Shown piece by piece: positions 38,415 through 50,254 of a stretch of DNA of 64,000 nucleotides (the first letter of the stretch is position 1; each line of letters opens with the position of its first letter). The translations under genes were made by a program, and so were the position numbers. Origin of the DNA: Psychrobacter sp. WY6 (GTDB lineage Bacteria; Pseudomonadota; Gammaproteobacteria; Pseudomonadales; Moraxellaceae); the NCBI RefSeq assembly GCF_018448495.1, contig NZ_CP049902.1, positions 124,001-188,000 on the forward strand, written 5' to 3'. The notes under the pieces are model-generated. The model saw nothing but the letters and a program-made list of their open reading frames with translations, searched no databases and was not told the DNA's origin.

Positions 38415-41400
38415 TTATCCTTCATAAGTTACGCTGACCTTTTGACCCAGTATGTGCTGGATTTTATTAAGTAGCTCTTGTTCTTGGAATGGCTTACCCA
38501 TGTAATCGTTCACGCCAATCTCTAGTGCACGCTCACGATGCTTTTCACCTGTACGTGATGTGATCATGATGATTGGGATATGTTGTAAGCGCTTGCTGTG
38601 TCTCACTTGAGTAGCCACCTCGAAACCATCCATGCGTGGCATCTCAATGTCGAGCAATATCATGTCTGGTATCATGTCTTGTAATATCTCAATTGCATCG
38701 ATACCATCTTTTGCCACGGCCACAGTAAACCCTTGGCGCTCTAAGAAACGTGACGTCACTTTACGTACGGTAACAGAGTCATCAACCACTAAAATAGTAG
38801 ACTTAAACTCTAAACGACTCCGTTTAGCATCAGCAGATTGCGAGATATTTTTGACCAACTGCGCATTACGCATCAAAGCAATCAGGTCTAAGATAAGCAT
38901 TACTGAACCATCGCCCATGATAGTCGCTGCTGAAATACCTGGTAGATTCGATAACTGTTGTCCTAGAGGTTTGACCACGACTTCAATACGTGACCCTGCA
39001 ATCTGATCAACCTGTAATGCAATATTTTGTCCGCTACGATTCTTAATGATAATAAGTGGCAAACTGGTATTGGTATTAACGACCAGCTCATTCAGCTCAT
39101 TGCCTGACAAAATCTCATTTAAATAACGCACTCGATAATCAACATCTTCAAAGTTCAACGTTGCATCGCCTGACTGATAATAGTCATAAAGCTTTTCTGG
39201 ATTAATTCGTACCACACGCTCAATCTGTACTAAAGGTATCGCATAATAGCGATCCGCGGCACGCACAACCAATGCATCAGATACCGCAACCGTCAGTGGT
39301 AAGCGCATCGTAAAGCGTGAGCCTTTACCCAGCTCTGAGACAACCGATACAGCACCACCTAATTGACGAATCTCGCTGATGACCACATCCATGCCCACGC
39401 CACGTCCAGAAATCTGCGTCACTTGCTTACTGGTACTCAATCCAGCATGGAAAATATACTGCATGATATCAAGATCTGTTAGGCTGTTATCATTGGCATC
39501 AATCAAGCCTTGAGAAATGGCTTTGTTACGAACGGCTTCTACATCGATGCCGCGACCGTCATCTATTAACTGAATGACAATCTCACTACCTTCTCGATTT
39601 ACCTCAAGAGTAATGCGACCACTACGCTCTTTACCTGCTTTTAAACGCGTTGAGGTATTTTCGATACCATGATCGACGGCGTTACGGAGCATATGTTCAA
39701 GCGGTGAAGTGATGCGCTCTAGAATGGTTCTATCCATCTCATCATCGGCATTGATGATCGTTAATTCGACAGATTTATTCAGCTCATTGGCAGTTTGTCG
39801 TACGATACGCTCAAGACGTGGCGTTAAGCGCGTAAACGGCACCATACGTGAATTCATAAGCCCATCTTGCAACTCGGTCTGTGTACGAGACAGCTGTAAT
39901 AAAAGGCTTTCACTGTCTCGTGTTTTTTCTAATAAAGTATGATTAATATCAATCAAATCTGAGGCTGACTCTGTCAAAGATTTGGATAACTGATTTAAAG
40001 AAGAATATTGATCCATCTCTAGAGGGTCAAACCCTTCATGATTAATCAGCTCATCGTCTATCTGCGACAAGATCTGCGCCTCAAGCTCGATTTCCATTCG
40101 ACGTAACTGATCAGCCAAGCGCTGTACCGTAATACCCATATCTTCGATACTATTGGTCAAGCTACTCATGCCCATATCGATACGAGCACGGTTGATGGCT
40201 GACTCACCAGACAGGTTAATCATATGCTCGATCAAACCACCTGAGATACGAATCATCTCATTATTATTGGCACTCTGATCTTCCTCACCCGTACTGCTGA
40301 GCATAGAGGGCATCTCGCTAATATCTTTTGCCAGATACTGTGAGTCTTGCTGTTCTCTAGCAATAAAGAGCGCTTCATGCTGCGATTGTAGGGATTCTTT
40401 AGGAATTTGCTTTAAGCTGTCAGGATTTTTACTAAATTGCTGCAATGCCTCAATCAATAGCGCAGGCGTCGGTGGATTGACATGTTGTATAAGGATAGAT
40501 ATTGCATCAGCAAGCCAGTCATGACTGGCAACCAGCAACTCCAATACTTTTTTGGTAGCAGGACGACGATTATCTACAAAATCTGTATAAACCGATTCCA
40601 TTTCATGTGCCAGATCAGCGATACCAGCTGCGGTGACCATTCGTGCGCCACCTTTGATGGTATGCAAATCACGCTGCAATGCCTGTAATGCTGTCGTATT
40701 ATTGGTATCTGTTAAGAACAGTTGCAGATACTTATTACGATTGGTAAGCTCTTCAGCTTCTTCTAAAAACACCGACAATATATCAGGATCTGGCAAACCA
40801 TTCGCCCATGACTGTTTAATCATCATGTCTAGGCTCAAGGTATCAGATACGTCAGCGCTGAGGTGAGCGTTGTTAGCCACCCTATTTTGTGCTTCAGGTT
40901 CGAAGTGGGTTTTCGGTATAGGTATGATTAGCTCTACCGTTTCTGGCAAGGCTTGGGCTTTTACAAACTGTTGTATGACTGCTCTATCAGCGCTGAAGCA
41001 AAAAATGATTTTTTATGATTTACGATATGCAGTACTTGCAACGACATTGTGTCTTGCACTATTTGCATTATTTCAAGCCATTGTGGTGTCGGTATTCTTC
41101 TATTCTCTACAAATGCTTCATAGACACTTTCAGCTTCATGGGTCAGATCACCAATACTACGAATACCTGCCATTCGCGCACCACCTTTGATAGTGTGCAG
41201 ATGGCGCTGTAAAACTTTTAGCGCATTTATATTGCTGATATCAGCACGCCACTTATTAAAACTCTCATCCAGCGCGGCATCGAGCTCTTGAGCTTCTTCT
41301 AAAAATATCTCTAATAGCTCAGCATCAGTATCAATAGATTCAAGCTGTAGCTCAGGTGCTGCAACGGCTCTCACGACAAAGACACTCTCATCACCATTGC

Positions 41401-44400
41401 TATCATCGTCTTGGTAAATACGTTGTAGATCTTCAATAACTTGTTGGTCAATCTTCAATGACGTGCTACCAGCCAATGCGTCGAACAAACCAACCAATTG
41501 AGCATGACCAGCGTGTAAAACCGACTGGGTATCGATATTTCTTACCGTATCAATATTATCACTCAAATAGGCATAAGCGTGACCCAACTCATTGAGAATA
41601 GAGGTGAATTTTGGAAACGCTTCTGCTTTATTGGCTAAGTAAGCTATTTGCGATATTTGCTGCGATATATAGCCCTGAACATGTGCTGTCTCAGAGTGAT
41701 TAAGTGCGTCATCTAATTCCCACTCAGCATCCAATAGTTCATCAATATTTATCTAACAACTGCTCTATCGTTGGTTTGTTATCAGCCGTGACCTTATCAT
41801 CGCTAATGACGTATTGATCACCAAGCATGGCTTGCAATGAGGCTATGTCTTGCTGACTTTGTGCATCTTCGATCGATATATTTTGCGGCTGAACGTTTTG
41901 CTTGTAGTTGTTCAAATAACCGTCCATTAGCGTAGCAGACTTCGCCAATGCTTCTAGATGTTGAGCATTCATCGCAGTATCTTGCTGCTGTAGTAGCTCT
42001 AAGCTATGCTCTATCGTTGCGCTAACCTCGCTGATCGCTGCTAAAGCGCTAGAACCTGAAGCCCCTCGCAAGGTATGGAATGCGCGTACAATCTCATCCG
42101 TCACTTCAATATAAGACTGATCTTGATGCTCATCAACGAATTGGTCAATATCTTGCAACAGTCCTTCTGCTTCGTCGATAAAAATCTCACAAAACATTTT
42201 TTCTTCTTCGCTTTGCGGTGCTAAATAAATAGGCGCTTCTGCTATCATTTCATTGACAGAATTAATCGTCTGCAGCGTGGTATCTATCTCTGTATTAAGA
42301 TTATCTTGGGTCGGGCTATGCTCATCAATAGCAGGCGACAGTACTGACGCTTGGATGGTCTCATCCTCAGAACTATTTGATGCTTGCTCATACAAGGCAG
42401 AATAGCTAAATTCGTCCCCTTGCTGTTTGCTATAAGCATTGGCGCATGCGATCCATAAAGGCACCATCGCTGGATAATTTTGGCTGTCATTTTCAAATAC
42501 TGTTAGCATCGTAGGATAGGCAGCTAGCACATCAGCAATAAGCTGACGCATATCTGCTGAGACAGTCACACTATGATCCAAAATGCGATTAAGCATATTT
42601 TCTATAGCCCAAGCCAGCTCAGCCGTATAATTTGCACCGACCATACGACCGGAACCTTTTAAGGTATGGAACCCACGACGAATATCCACCAATCCGCTTA
42701 AGTCAGCTGGCAATAATCGCCAATCTTCATATAAAGGTACAATCTCAGCCAATACTTCATCAGCTTCTTCTAAGAATATCTCTTTAATATCAGGATCGGC
42801 ATCATGAGCATCTGCCGCTAGCTGCTCAGTTTCTTGCATAAAGGGTTTGAGTATCGCTGGAATATCAATAGCAGATAAGGAAGCAACAGCAGTGCTCTTT
42901 GTACTATCAGCAGTTGTCTCGTTTGACTCATTGCTCATGTCGAGAGCACTTAGCAATTCAGCATCATCATCAAATGGTTGAGATAGTGCTGAGTCTGAAT
43001 CAGCAGTGACAGCATCTAATATGGTCAGCCCAGCATTGATAGGTTGCTGTGTCATGAGGTTATGGCTTTGTAGAATAGTGACAGCAGGATCAAAGCTTGG
43101 AGATTGTTGTGCTTCAAAATCTACCACTAATGCTGGTAGCCGTTTTGCCGTATCCATCACCAGATTTACGACGTCATCTGTGACAGGCAGCGTCTTATCT
43201 AACAGACGATTGAGCAGATTTTCGATTGACCATGCCATTTCGCTGATGCTAAAAGCCCCAACCATACGTCCTGAGCCTTTTAAGGTATGGAACCCTCTAC
43301 GCACCTCAGTGAGTGGGGTTAAATCCTTTGAATCTTGCTGCCAAATAGGTAAAAAGTCTTCTAAATCAGCAATGACTTCCGTCACCTCTTCGATAAAGAT
43401 GTCACGAATCTCTGCGTCCATCTCAAAATTATCAGGCTTAACTTGCTCACGAGCACGCGTTAATGCGTCACTCTCCGTACTATCACCATCAGCCGTATCT
43501 TGCCCTACCACACGCTCATGATCTACATCAGTCAAAGCTTGGTTAGCAACATCATTTTGACTATTAGCAGGAGCAATCTCGCCACTATCATCGTAACGCA
43601 ATACGTTGGTCGCTACGGATTTTTGGGTAAGGAAAGTGTCGCTAATCGTCTCTGGCGATGCAATATAATGAGTAAGAAGTTGGGCGGCCGTCGCAGTATA
43701 CTCATTTGCCCGCATTAATAGCTGCTGGTCAAAAACCTGCTGTGCAAGGTAGTCAAGCAACAATTCAATAGACGTTAGCCCTTCAGCCAATGCCTGAGTC
43801 ACATCCCAACTGAGTACGTCAATCTCATGAATGGTCAATTGTGTAAATATGCTTGCCATATCATTCATGGTTTGACGAATTGATGGCAATCCCATGTCGG
43901 CAAAAGCATCACCAATATCGGTAAAATCAGCAGCAATGGGCAGTAAGTCAATGTCTTGACGCTGTACATATTCATGGAAGCTTTGTTTGACATCTTCTAC
44001 CGCGATGCGCAGCTCACGTAAACTTCCACCAACAGAAGCTGTCGCAGGACTTGTTTCCGACTGCGTTTCAATACCTTCAAACGTTGCAGACAATGTCGTA
44101 AAAGAAGCAGCATCCCCTATCTTGAGAGATATCGTCTGTTCAGTATGATAGATAGCGTTATATAGCTCTTGAAGCTGACGCTCAATCTGCCATTGTTCTT
44201 GCGCAAATCCTGTTTCTGATGATAGAGCCTGCTCTATGTCTGTAGCAATTGCATGTATTTGCGACACGTAATAAGTCCAACCTCGACCTTCGAGTTGACT
44301 TTGTATTTTCTGTAAAGGAATGAGAAGCGTGTCTGGCTTATCCAAAGTAAAGATAAGTGTCTCAAGCTCACTGAGTATACGTGGTAAAAAACGTGATCCC

Positions 44401-45314
44401 GTTGACGACGTTTGCGACAAATCATTTAGGAGTGACTGAGTGCGCTTGCTACTTTGAGCAAGGCATTTAGTTCGACATACCCTTATGATTAAGCTTCGAA
44501 TAACGCTTGATGACAACTGAGCTTGCTGAGTGCGAGACTCTATTACTTGATCCAGCTGACTTAGCAATGACGCATAATGCTCAGGTAATGGGGTATCATT
44601 ATGAGCAAGGTCATTTAGCCACAGTTCCGTTAAGTACCAAAGGCGTTGTAAGTCATCATGTTGAGTGGTCTGCCATAAGTATTGGCTAACTCTTTCTAGT
44701 GTAGTCAATAAGGACGGCTGATTGGTATTGGCACTCAATAACGCTTGTACTTGCTGTCGCCAAACCAGTAATAATTGTTGATAGTGATAATCAGCTAAAT
44801 GCGTCGCCGTTCTATTCGCCGGCATCATCACTTCGATGCTATTAATACCATCGATAATATGATCATCGATAGCATGATTATTTAGATTCTTATGCTGAGT
44901 ATTCGCCAAGCTGACCGAGATATCTGGCGCTACCCCCAGTTTCGATAGTGCTTGAGTAAGCTCGTCAGCAGCATTATCAATTAAAATGGTGTTTTGATTA
45001 CCCATACCTGCGTATTGATTCAACTCACGCTGTAGTAAGCGATGAGAAAACTGACCAATGCGGCGGTCGTTAGCAGAAATACTATCGCGACTGCTAACGT
45101 CTGCCAGCAAGCTCAGTTTATTGGCAAGACCTGCTAATAAATTAAGGCGAATCATCGTTAGCGCGCCGCCAACCTGATGATAATGTTGCACCATCTGATC
45201 GTAATCAGTGCTATCAGCGTCTAACTGCCAGCCATCAGATATCTGTGATAATTGCTGATTAAACAGTGGTAATAACCACTCAAGCGTCACTATGTCATTG
45301 GGCTGGTTTTTCAT
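38415..45314 (-). CDS. chpA: ChpA, giant hybrid CheA-type kinase of the Pil-Chp system, two frameshifts
   Basis: Repaired length is about 2300 residues. From the N-terminus there is a degenerate HPt (HYHQVGGALTMI), then at least five HPt domains: FHTLKGSGRMVG twice, FHTLRGASGSS, LHTIKGGARMAG and LHTIKGGARMVT. Next come the dimerisation and HATPase core (NLSGESAINRARI, NAVDHGIEN, DDGRGID, GRGVGMDVV), a CheW-like domain and a receiver domain (VVDDSVTVRKV, LLDIEMPRMDG, MGKPF). The frame is lost near 41752 (LLDKIDELLDAEWEL when repaired) and near 40975 (QQFVKAQALPETVEL). It phosphorylates PilG/PilH to steer type IV pili and surface sensing. Its stop overlaps chpB. Confidence 0.93.
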
Positions 45315-45344
45315 AGGGTTATCCTAACTTGTCTAGGCACTAAT

Positions 45345-46337
45345 TTAGACATTAATTTTTTGCCACACATTAACCTGTGGGTGCGCAATACGGCGCATAT
45401 TTGAAGGACGCCAAAACAACGCCTCACCTGGAGCCAATATAATATATCCACCTAACGCACACTGCTCTGATAGCCTTGCCAAAATATCACGCTGATCAAA
45501 CTTGCGAAAATATAGCAGCATATTTTGACAGATAATGACATGCTGAAGGTGCGAAGTGGGTGGTTTTTGCTCAATAATATTGTGTAAAGCGAAGCTAACA
45601 TAGCGTCGTAACGTTGGCGCAATCTGCCAGTCGGTCTGAGTGCCAGTCATCGCCTTTTTTGCGGTAGACACCTTATAAAAATGCGATTGGCTGATATCAC
45701 ACTTAGCTCGCAATGGCTGAACGAACTGCTGGCACAGGTCTGGAATTAACGACTGCTGCCGCTTATCATACTGCCCTAGTCGTGCTTTCGTAATGGCTTG
45801 TTGGCTAACATCTGTACCCAATATCGTATAATTAATCAATTGTTCAGAAGCCAAGCTCATTGCCAATGACCATGTTTCTTGTCCACTGGCACAACCAACA
45901 CTCCAAATGCGAAATAAATCATTAGCATCATTGTTGTGACCACGATCAGTACTATTGGCAGTAAGCTGCTGGCGCTGATGCTGTAATGCACACTTTGTGA
46001 CAAAATCGATAGAAGGCATATGACGAAAAAAACGACTTTCGTGAATCAGTACTTTATCCAATAACTGTTGGCGTACTTCATCGTTTTTTGGTAGTTGACA
46101 CCACAGCTTTTCAACTGTCAATCCATGTGATAATGCCGTATGTTCAATCGCATTTATCAACCATTGCAGCTGGACATTGGGTAGAACGAAACCAATCTCT
46201 TGTTCTATATATCGCTGCCACTGCTGCACATCAAAACTGTCTGCCTGCAGCAAACCCTTAATCAACGAGGGCTTGACTGCTTTGATAGAGTTGCTATCTG
46301 GTTGAGTAAAATTATTCACGTCACCTGCTATAGTCAC
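45345..46337 (-). CDS. pilK: PilK, CheR-type chemoreceptor methyltransferase
   Basis: About 325-330 residues. The CheR N-terminal helical part is followed by the SAM domain with WSVGCASGQETWSLAMSLA (the CheR GCSTGEE-type motif), ILGTDVSQQAITKARLGQY and HVIICQNMLLYF. It methylates the PilJ receptor. The start is GTG at 46337 or GTG at 46319; the latter has AGGT 4 bases upstream. It lies 31 bases upstream of chpA and downstream of pilJ, as in other Pil-Chp clusters. Confidence 0.9.
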   Translation of the reverse strand: MTIAGDVNNFTQPDSNSIKAVKPSLIKGLLQADSFDVQQWQRYIEQEIGFVLPNVQLQWLINAIEHTALSHGLTVEKLWCQLPKNDEVRQQLLDKVLIHESRFFRHMPSIDFVTKCALQHQRQQLTANSTDRGHNNDANDLFRIWSVGCASGQETWSLAMSLASEQLINYTILGTDVSQQAITKARLGQYDKRQQSLIPDLCQQFVQPLRAKCDISQSHFYKVSTAKKAMTGTQTDWQIAPTLRRYVSFALHNIIEQKPPTSHLQHVIICQNMLLYFRKFDQRDILARLSEQCALGGYIILAPGEALFWRPSNMRRIAHPQVNVWQKINV

Positions 46338-46431
46338 TGCTGCAAATCATCGTATCTGCACAGTATATTATTAACACATTAATTTAAAAACGGTCAGTGG
46401 TCTAACACCTACTTGACGTTAACACTTGTCA

Positions 46432-47844
46432 TTACACACTTGCTGATAACGCTTCTTCGGTATCCAACATCTCGTTTTCTAGTAGCTCATCATCGTTCGA
46501 TACTTTAAAACCAGTGACTGACTCTTGCAATGCTGCAGCCATTTCGCTCAGCTCACCAATAGAGCGCGCGGTTGCCATTGTGCCAGAAGAGGTCTGTGAG
46601 GTAATATCTTGAATAATATTCATCGTATGAGAGATGTGACCAGCAGATTCTGCCTGCTGCAAAGCGGCGTTTGAGATGTTTTGAATCAAGTCAGCCAAGG
46701 TATTAGAAACGCTCTGCACTTCTTCTAGCGCTTCACCAGCATCTTTTGCCAAACGTGCACCGCGCACAACTTCAGAGGTCGTCGATTCCATTGACATAAC
46801 TGCTTCGTTGGTATCTGCCTGAATGGTTTTTACCAAGGTTTCAATCTGCTTGGTAGCGTTAGCTGAACGCTCAGCAAGACGTTGGACTTCATCAGCAACG
46901 ACCGCAAAGCCTCGACCAGCCTCACCTGCCATCGATGCCTGAATAGCAGCATTCAATGCCAAAACGTTGGTCTGGTCAGCAATATCATTAATCAAACCAA
47001 CGATATCACCAATTTCTTGCGAAGACTCACCCAGACGTTTAATACGTTTTGAGGTCTCTTGAATCTGATCACGAATCACGTTCATACCTTCAATAGAGCG
47101 CTGTACAACTTCCGCTCCATTATGAGAGATGGCTACTGAGCGCTGAGCAACAGTCGCTGATTCTGAAGCGTTGTTCGAAACTTGGTCAATCGATACTGTC
47201 ATCTCATTAATAGCCGCTGATACACCAGCAATTTCTTGTGCTTGGTGCTCAGATGCTTCAGCAAGTTCGACTGCATTCATCTGTGTTTGGTCTGAAGACT
47301 GCGAAACGCGGTCAGCCGTGTTGTTAATAACCAAAACCAATTGACGTAATTGGTCAATCGCAAAGTTCACTGAGTCAGCAATTGCCCCAGTAAAATCTTC
47401 TGATACGGTGGCATTAACCGTCAAATCACCTTCTGCTAAATCACCCAATTCATCAAGTAGACGTAGAATAGCAATCTGGTTACGTTCGTTTTCTTCTTGA
47501 ATTTGACGCGCTCGCTCAGATTCCGCTTCTGCTTCCTGACGACGACGCAAGGTTTCTTTTTCAATGAGTAGACGCTCTGATCCCCCACGCTGCTTCAGTA
47601 ACTGATACAGAGCAAAGAGGATGCCTAATACCCCTACGACAAATATAATCGCTGGTAAAGTAACGGATTGATTAAAATCAGCCAAGTACTGACTTACTGA
47701 CGATAACGAATTGACCAGCCAAATCAGGCAGGCCACACTTATTAGCACAAAAAACCCTAACAATAACTTCCACTTGCTATTAGCGTCCTTGCCATCTGTT
47801 GTATTGGTCGTACCAGCTACAGGTTTCTTTATAACATCACTCAT
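46432..47844 (-). CDS. pilJ: PilJ-like methyl-accepting chemotaxis protein, short form
   Basis: About 470 residues from ATG 47844 (AAAGGA upstream). There are two transmembrane segments near residues 21-42 and 60-82, with only about 20 residues between them. A charged helical linker, a HAMP-like region ([19 protein letters not shown]) and the signalling domain follow, with the hairpin tip [43 protein letters not shown]. Its position in the cluster makes it PilJ. P. aeruginosa PilJ is much longer (~680) because of a periplasmic PilJ-type sensing domain that is absent here, so input must differ. Confidence 0.9.
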   Translation of the reverse strand: MSDVIKKPVAGTTNTTDGKDANSKWKLLLGFFVLISVACLIWLVNSLSSVSQYLADFNQSVTLPAIIFVVGVLGILFALYQLLKQRGGSERLLIEKETLRRRQEAEAESERARQIQEENERNQIAILRLLDELGDLAEGDLTVNATVSEDFTGAIADSVNFAIDQLRQLVLVINNTADRVSQSSDQTQMNAVELAEASEHQAQEIAGVSAAINEMTVSIDQVSNNASESATVAQRSVAISHNGAEVVQRSIEGMNVIRDQIQETSKRIKRLGESSQEIGDIVGLINDIADQTNVLALNAAIQASMAGEAGRGFAVVADEVQRLAERSANATKQIETLVKTIQADTNEAVMSMESTTSEVVRGARLAKDAGEALEEVQSVSNTLADLIQNISNAALQQAESAGHISHTMNIIQDITSQTSSGTMATARSIGELSEMAAALQESVTGFKVSNDDELLENEMLDTEEALSASV

Positions 47845-48020
47845 CGTACGTATTCCTTTCAAACAATCATCAAAGTCTCATCGTGACTGACTTTGACAAT
47901 CTTATTGCTATAAAACAACAGTGATTAGCAAAGCCTGTATGAATACTGACACCCAACTGTATCATGTCATTCGCTATTATTTCGTCATCGTTATAGCAGC
48001 CAGATAGCTGTTATCGACTG

Positions 48021-48551
48021 CTATATTGCAGCATCGGTATACTGCAGGTCTTGTGCGAGCAGGCTTGGCATAAAAACATACCAATCTTGCTCATTTTTAA
48101 AGAACTTACCGTGATTATAAGGAGCAAAGGGCGAATTAGGCTCTATAGCTTCTGCACGGTATTGATCATGCGTAAATTGTTCAATCCCAATAACTTGATC
48201 CACTAACAGTCCTGAAAAGAGATTGTCATGTTCAATGACAATGACTTTGCGTTGGCTCATTTGCGTTAAACGACTAGGAACCTGTAGAAACTGAGACAAA
48301 TCAGTGATTGGCAATAGGCGTCCGCGAATATTGGCGATGCCTAGCATCCAAGGCTTCACTAGAGGCAAGCTGGTATACTCTGGCATGGCCAATACTTCTG
48401 ATACTTGACCCATCGGTGCAACTAACCGCTGTCCGCCAATCTCGAATACCACACCTTGCCAGTCATACTCTTGTCCACCGCGGCGTCCACTTTTGCGCGC
48501 GCGTGCCAAGTCTGCTAAACGCAGAAGCTCAATAAACCCTCTGGAAGCCAC
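48021..48551 (-). CDS. pilI: PilI, CheW-like adaptor
   Basis: 176 residues, a single CheW domain: GVVFEIGGQRLVAPMGQVSEVL, LGIANIRGRLLPITDLSQFL (the CheW GxxxxRGxxxPVxDL motif), VIVIEHDNLFSGLLVDQVIGI. It couples PilJ to ChpA. It begins 3 bases after the pilH stop, so the two are surely cotranscribed. Confidence 0.92.
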   Translation of the reverse strand: MASRGFIELLRLADLARARKSGRRGGQEYDWQGVVFEIGGQRLVAPMGQVSEVLAMPEYTSLPLVKPWMLGIANIRGRLLPITDLSQFLQVPSRLTQMSQRKVIVIEHDNLFSGLLVDQVIGIEQFTHDQYRAEAIEPNSPFAPYNHGKFFKNEQDWYVFMPSLLAQDLQYTDAAI

Positions 48552-48554
48552 AAT

Positions 48555-48917
48555 CTACTCCATTACTTTACGAATGATATTAACCAATCCATTTTCGTCA
48601 ACGGGCTTAGCCATATACTCTTTAGCGCCTTGGCGTTTTCCCCAAACTCGATCGGTTTCCTGATTTTTGGTACTGATCATAATCACTGGAATATGCGCGG
48701 TGGTTTTACCTCGAGTAATTTTACGAGTGGCCTGAAAACCGTTCATCTCAGGCATAACCACGTCCATTAAAATGACATCTGGTAAGTGATCAATCGCCAT
48801 CTGGCAACCTTGCTCACCATTTATGGCCTCTAATACTTTAAAATTATGTCTGGCAAGCATGTCGCGAAATTTCGCCATCTCAGATGGTGAGTCGTCAATG
48901 ACTAAAACTGTAGTCAT
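48555..48917 (-). CDS. pilH: PilH, CheY-like response regulator
   Basis: 120 residues, a stand-alone receiver. The acidic pair is in VIDDSPSEMAKFRDML, the phospho-acceptor Asp in VILMDVVMPEMNGFQ, Thr/Ser in PVIMIST and Lys in YMAKPV. In Pil-Chp, PilH counters PilG, affecting pilus retraction and phosphate flow. AAGGAA lies before the ATG. It is followed immediately by pilI. Confidence 0.93.
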   Translation of the reverse strand: MTTVLVIDDSPSEMAKFRDMLARHNFKVLEAINGEQGCQMAIDHLPDVILMDVVMPEMNGFQATRKITRGKTTAHIPVIMISTKNQETDRVWGKRQGAKEYMAKPVDENGLVNIIRKVME

Positions 48918-49197
48918 AGGAATTTCCTTTATTTTCGAAAGTATCCATAAGGATATGTTGTTATATTATTGAGACAATCCGACTGAAAGTAGCACGCCAA
49001 CCATGAATGGCAGGGCCACTCTCTTAACAGTTTCGATTAAATATTAAGCAATTATTAGTAATATTTTATCAATACTAAATCTCTTAACCGTAATGCCTAG
49101 CCTAATTTATCTGATTCTATAAAGCATAGCAATGCATAAATGATACCAACTTGTAAGACGATATTTAACGATATATCTACAAGCGGACTTATTTATA

Positions 49198-49575
49198 TTA
49201 GCGGTACTGATTAATTGCCTCGAACAGCTCATCTTTACTAAATGGCTTGGTCAGATACTCATCTGAACCCACGATACGACCACGCGCTTTGTCAAATAAG
49301 CCATCTTTAGACGACAACATAATCACAGGTTTGCTGGCATAATCAGGGTTATTTTTTATTAGCGCACAAGTCTGATAGCCATCCAAACGCGGCATCATGA
49401 TGTCGACAAAAATAATATCTGGATTGTTATCGACAATTTTTGCTAAAGCATCAAAACCATCAATGGCGGTCACAACTTCGCAACCCGCTTTTTGTAATAA
49501 AGTCTCTGCGGTACGGCGAATGGTTTTTGAATCATCAATTACCATTACTTTTAAACCATCAAAATTATTTTCCAT
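49198..49575 (-). CDS. pilG: PilG, CheY-like response regulator
   Basis: 125 residues. The receiver signature is VMVIDDSKTIRRTAETLLQKAG, phospho-acceptor IIFVDIMMPRLDG, and YLTKPFSKDEL. SKTIRRTAE is typical of PilG, the first gene of the cluster. It promotes pilus extension and cAMP signalling in known systems. A gap of about 280 bases separates it from pilH, so a second promoter there is possible. Confidence 0.94.
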   Translation of the reverse strand: MENNFDGLKVMVIDDSKTIRRTAETLLQKAGCEVVTAIDGFDALAKIVDNNPDIIFVDIMMPRLDGYQTCALIKNNPDYASKPVIMLSSKDGLFDKARGRIVGSDEYLTKPFSKDELFEAINQYR

Positions 49576-49801
49576 TATCAGTGTCCTATAAACGACTATT
49601 TATTCTTAATACCATCCATCAATGCAAAAATTTAACGGTTATTTCAACTTGTCATATCATCCATTATTGGACTGATATGAGACGCTAAATTTGCATTACC
49701 ATATGTTATGACAGTCGACATATCATCTGCCAGTATCTGCCTGTCAAACAGAGCGTCAACATGGGCTACTATACGCACTTTCTAATTAATAAGCTTACTA
49801 A

Positions 49802-49972
49802 ATTGCGCCAAATCTATGGCTTTTTAGACAACTTATTTTGCTTTTATTATCGTCCACTGCAACCGTATTTGGCTTCAAACAAGGTAAAGTACCTTTTATT
49901 ACTGATGACCATGACCATGACGATGACGATAAAAGAGGTAAGCCCGAAGCAGAAGAACCATCAACCTTATGA
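49802..49972 (+). CDS. Possible small exported His/Asp-rich protein (uncertain)
   Basis: An open frame of 56 codons upstream of and divergent from pilG. It has a hydrophobic stretch (LFRQLILLLLSSTATVFGF), then KQGKVPFITDDHDHDDDDKRG and an acidic tail ending in PSTL. This looks like a signal peptide followed by a possible metal-binding cluster. There is no ATG in frame and no ribosome-binding site. An ATG at 49816 lies in another frame (MAF then stop), so an indel may hide the start. No family recognised; it could be chance. Confidence 0.25.
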   Translation: MAPNLWLFRQLILLLLSSTATVFGFKQGKVPFITDDHDHDDDDKRGKPEAEEPSTL

Positions 49973-50254
49973 TATTTCTGCATTATATAGAAACGCTTGG
50001 CACATTGCTGAATAATTTTCTTTTGTGATAAAAATGTATCATTGTATTTTGTTATGTTGTTTTAGCACAGTTATCGACTAATTTCCAGTTATGAGTGAGC
50101 CAATATCCGAACTGGTCAGTAATATAAAAATATGTTCAGACTTACCATCCCTCCTACCTTAGCTAATGACTGGATTTAGTAGCCTTAATGTCAGTGGTTT
50201 ATTAAGTTTTCCGCACTTATTTCACCCAGTGGCAATTCACTATATAATAAAACG

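Larger units (their letters stand above)
36505..38425 (-). pseudogene. chpB: chpB (CheB-like methylesterase), interrupted by an IS630 element
   Basis: The gene starts at ATG 38425, overlapping the chpA stop by 11 bases, and reads KDNARVLALRGKNKDDIKV...FSDTV before it hits the insertion. On the other side RSCGFSLVGCMSRAQLQ continues in frame to the 36505 stop. Removing the IS and one copy of the TA duplication rebuilds a continuous ~335-residue ChpB. The methylesterase catalytic triad is present: Ser in LGASMGGPS, His in LAHHFN and Asp in FSGMGNDG. It should demethylate PilJ. A shorter product from the internal ATG at 37368 would keep the catalytic domain but has no clear ribosome site. Confidence 0.9.

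Noticed and set aside
43006..43521. 171-codon ORF antisense to chpA
   Set aside because: Shadow of the chpA coding strand; chpA is supported by HPt and kinase motifs.
49761..50015. 84-codon plus-strand ORF containing an MTMTMT run
   Set aside because: The run is the out-of-frame reading of the His/Asp repeat in the overlapping frame; hydrophobic start without ribosome site.
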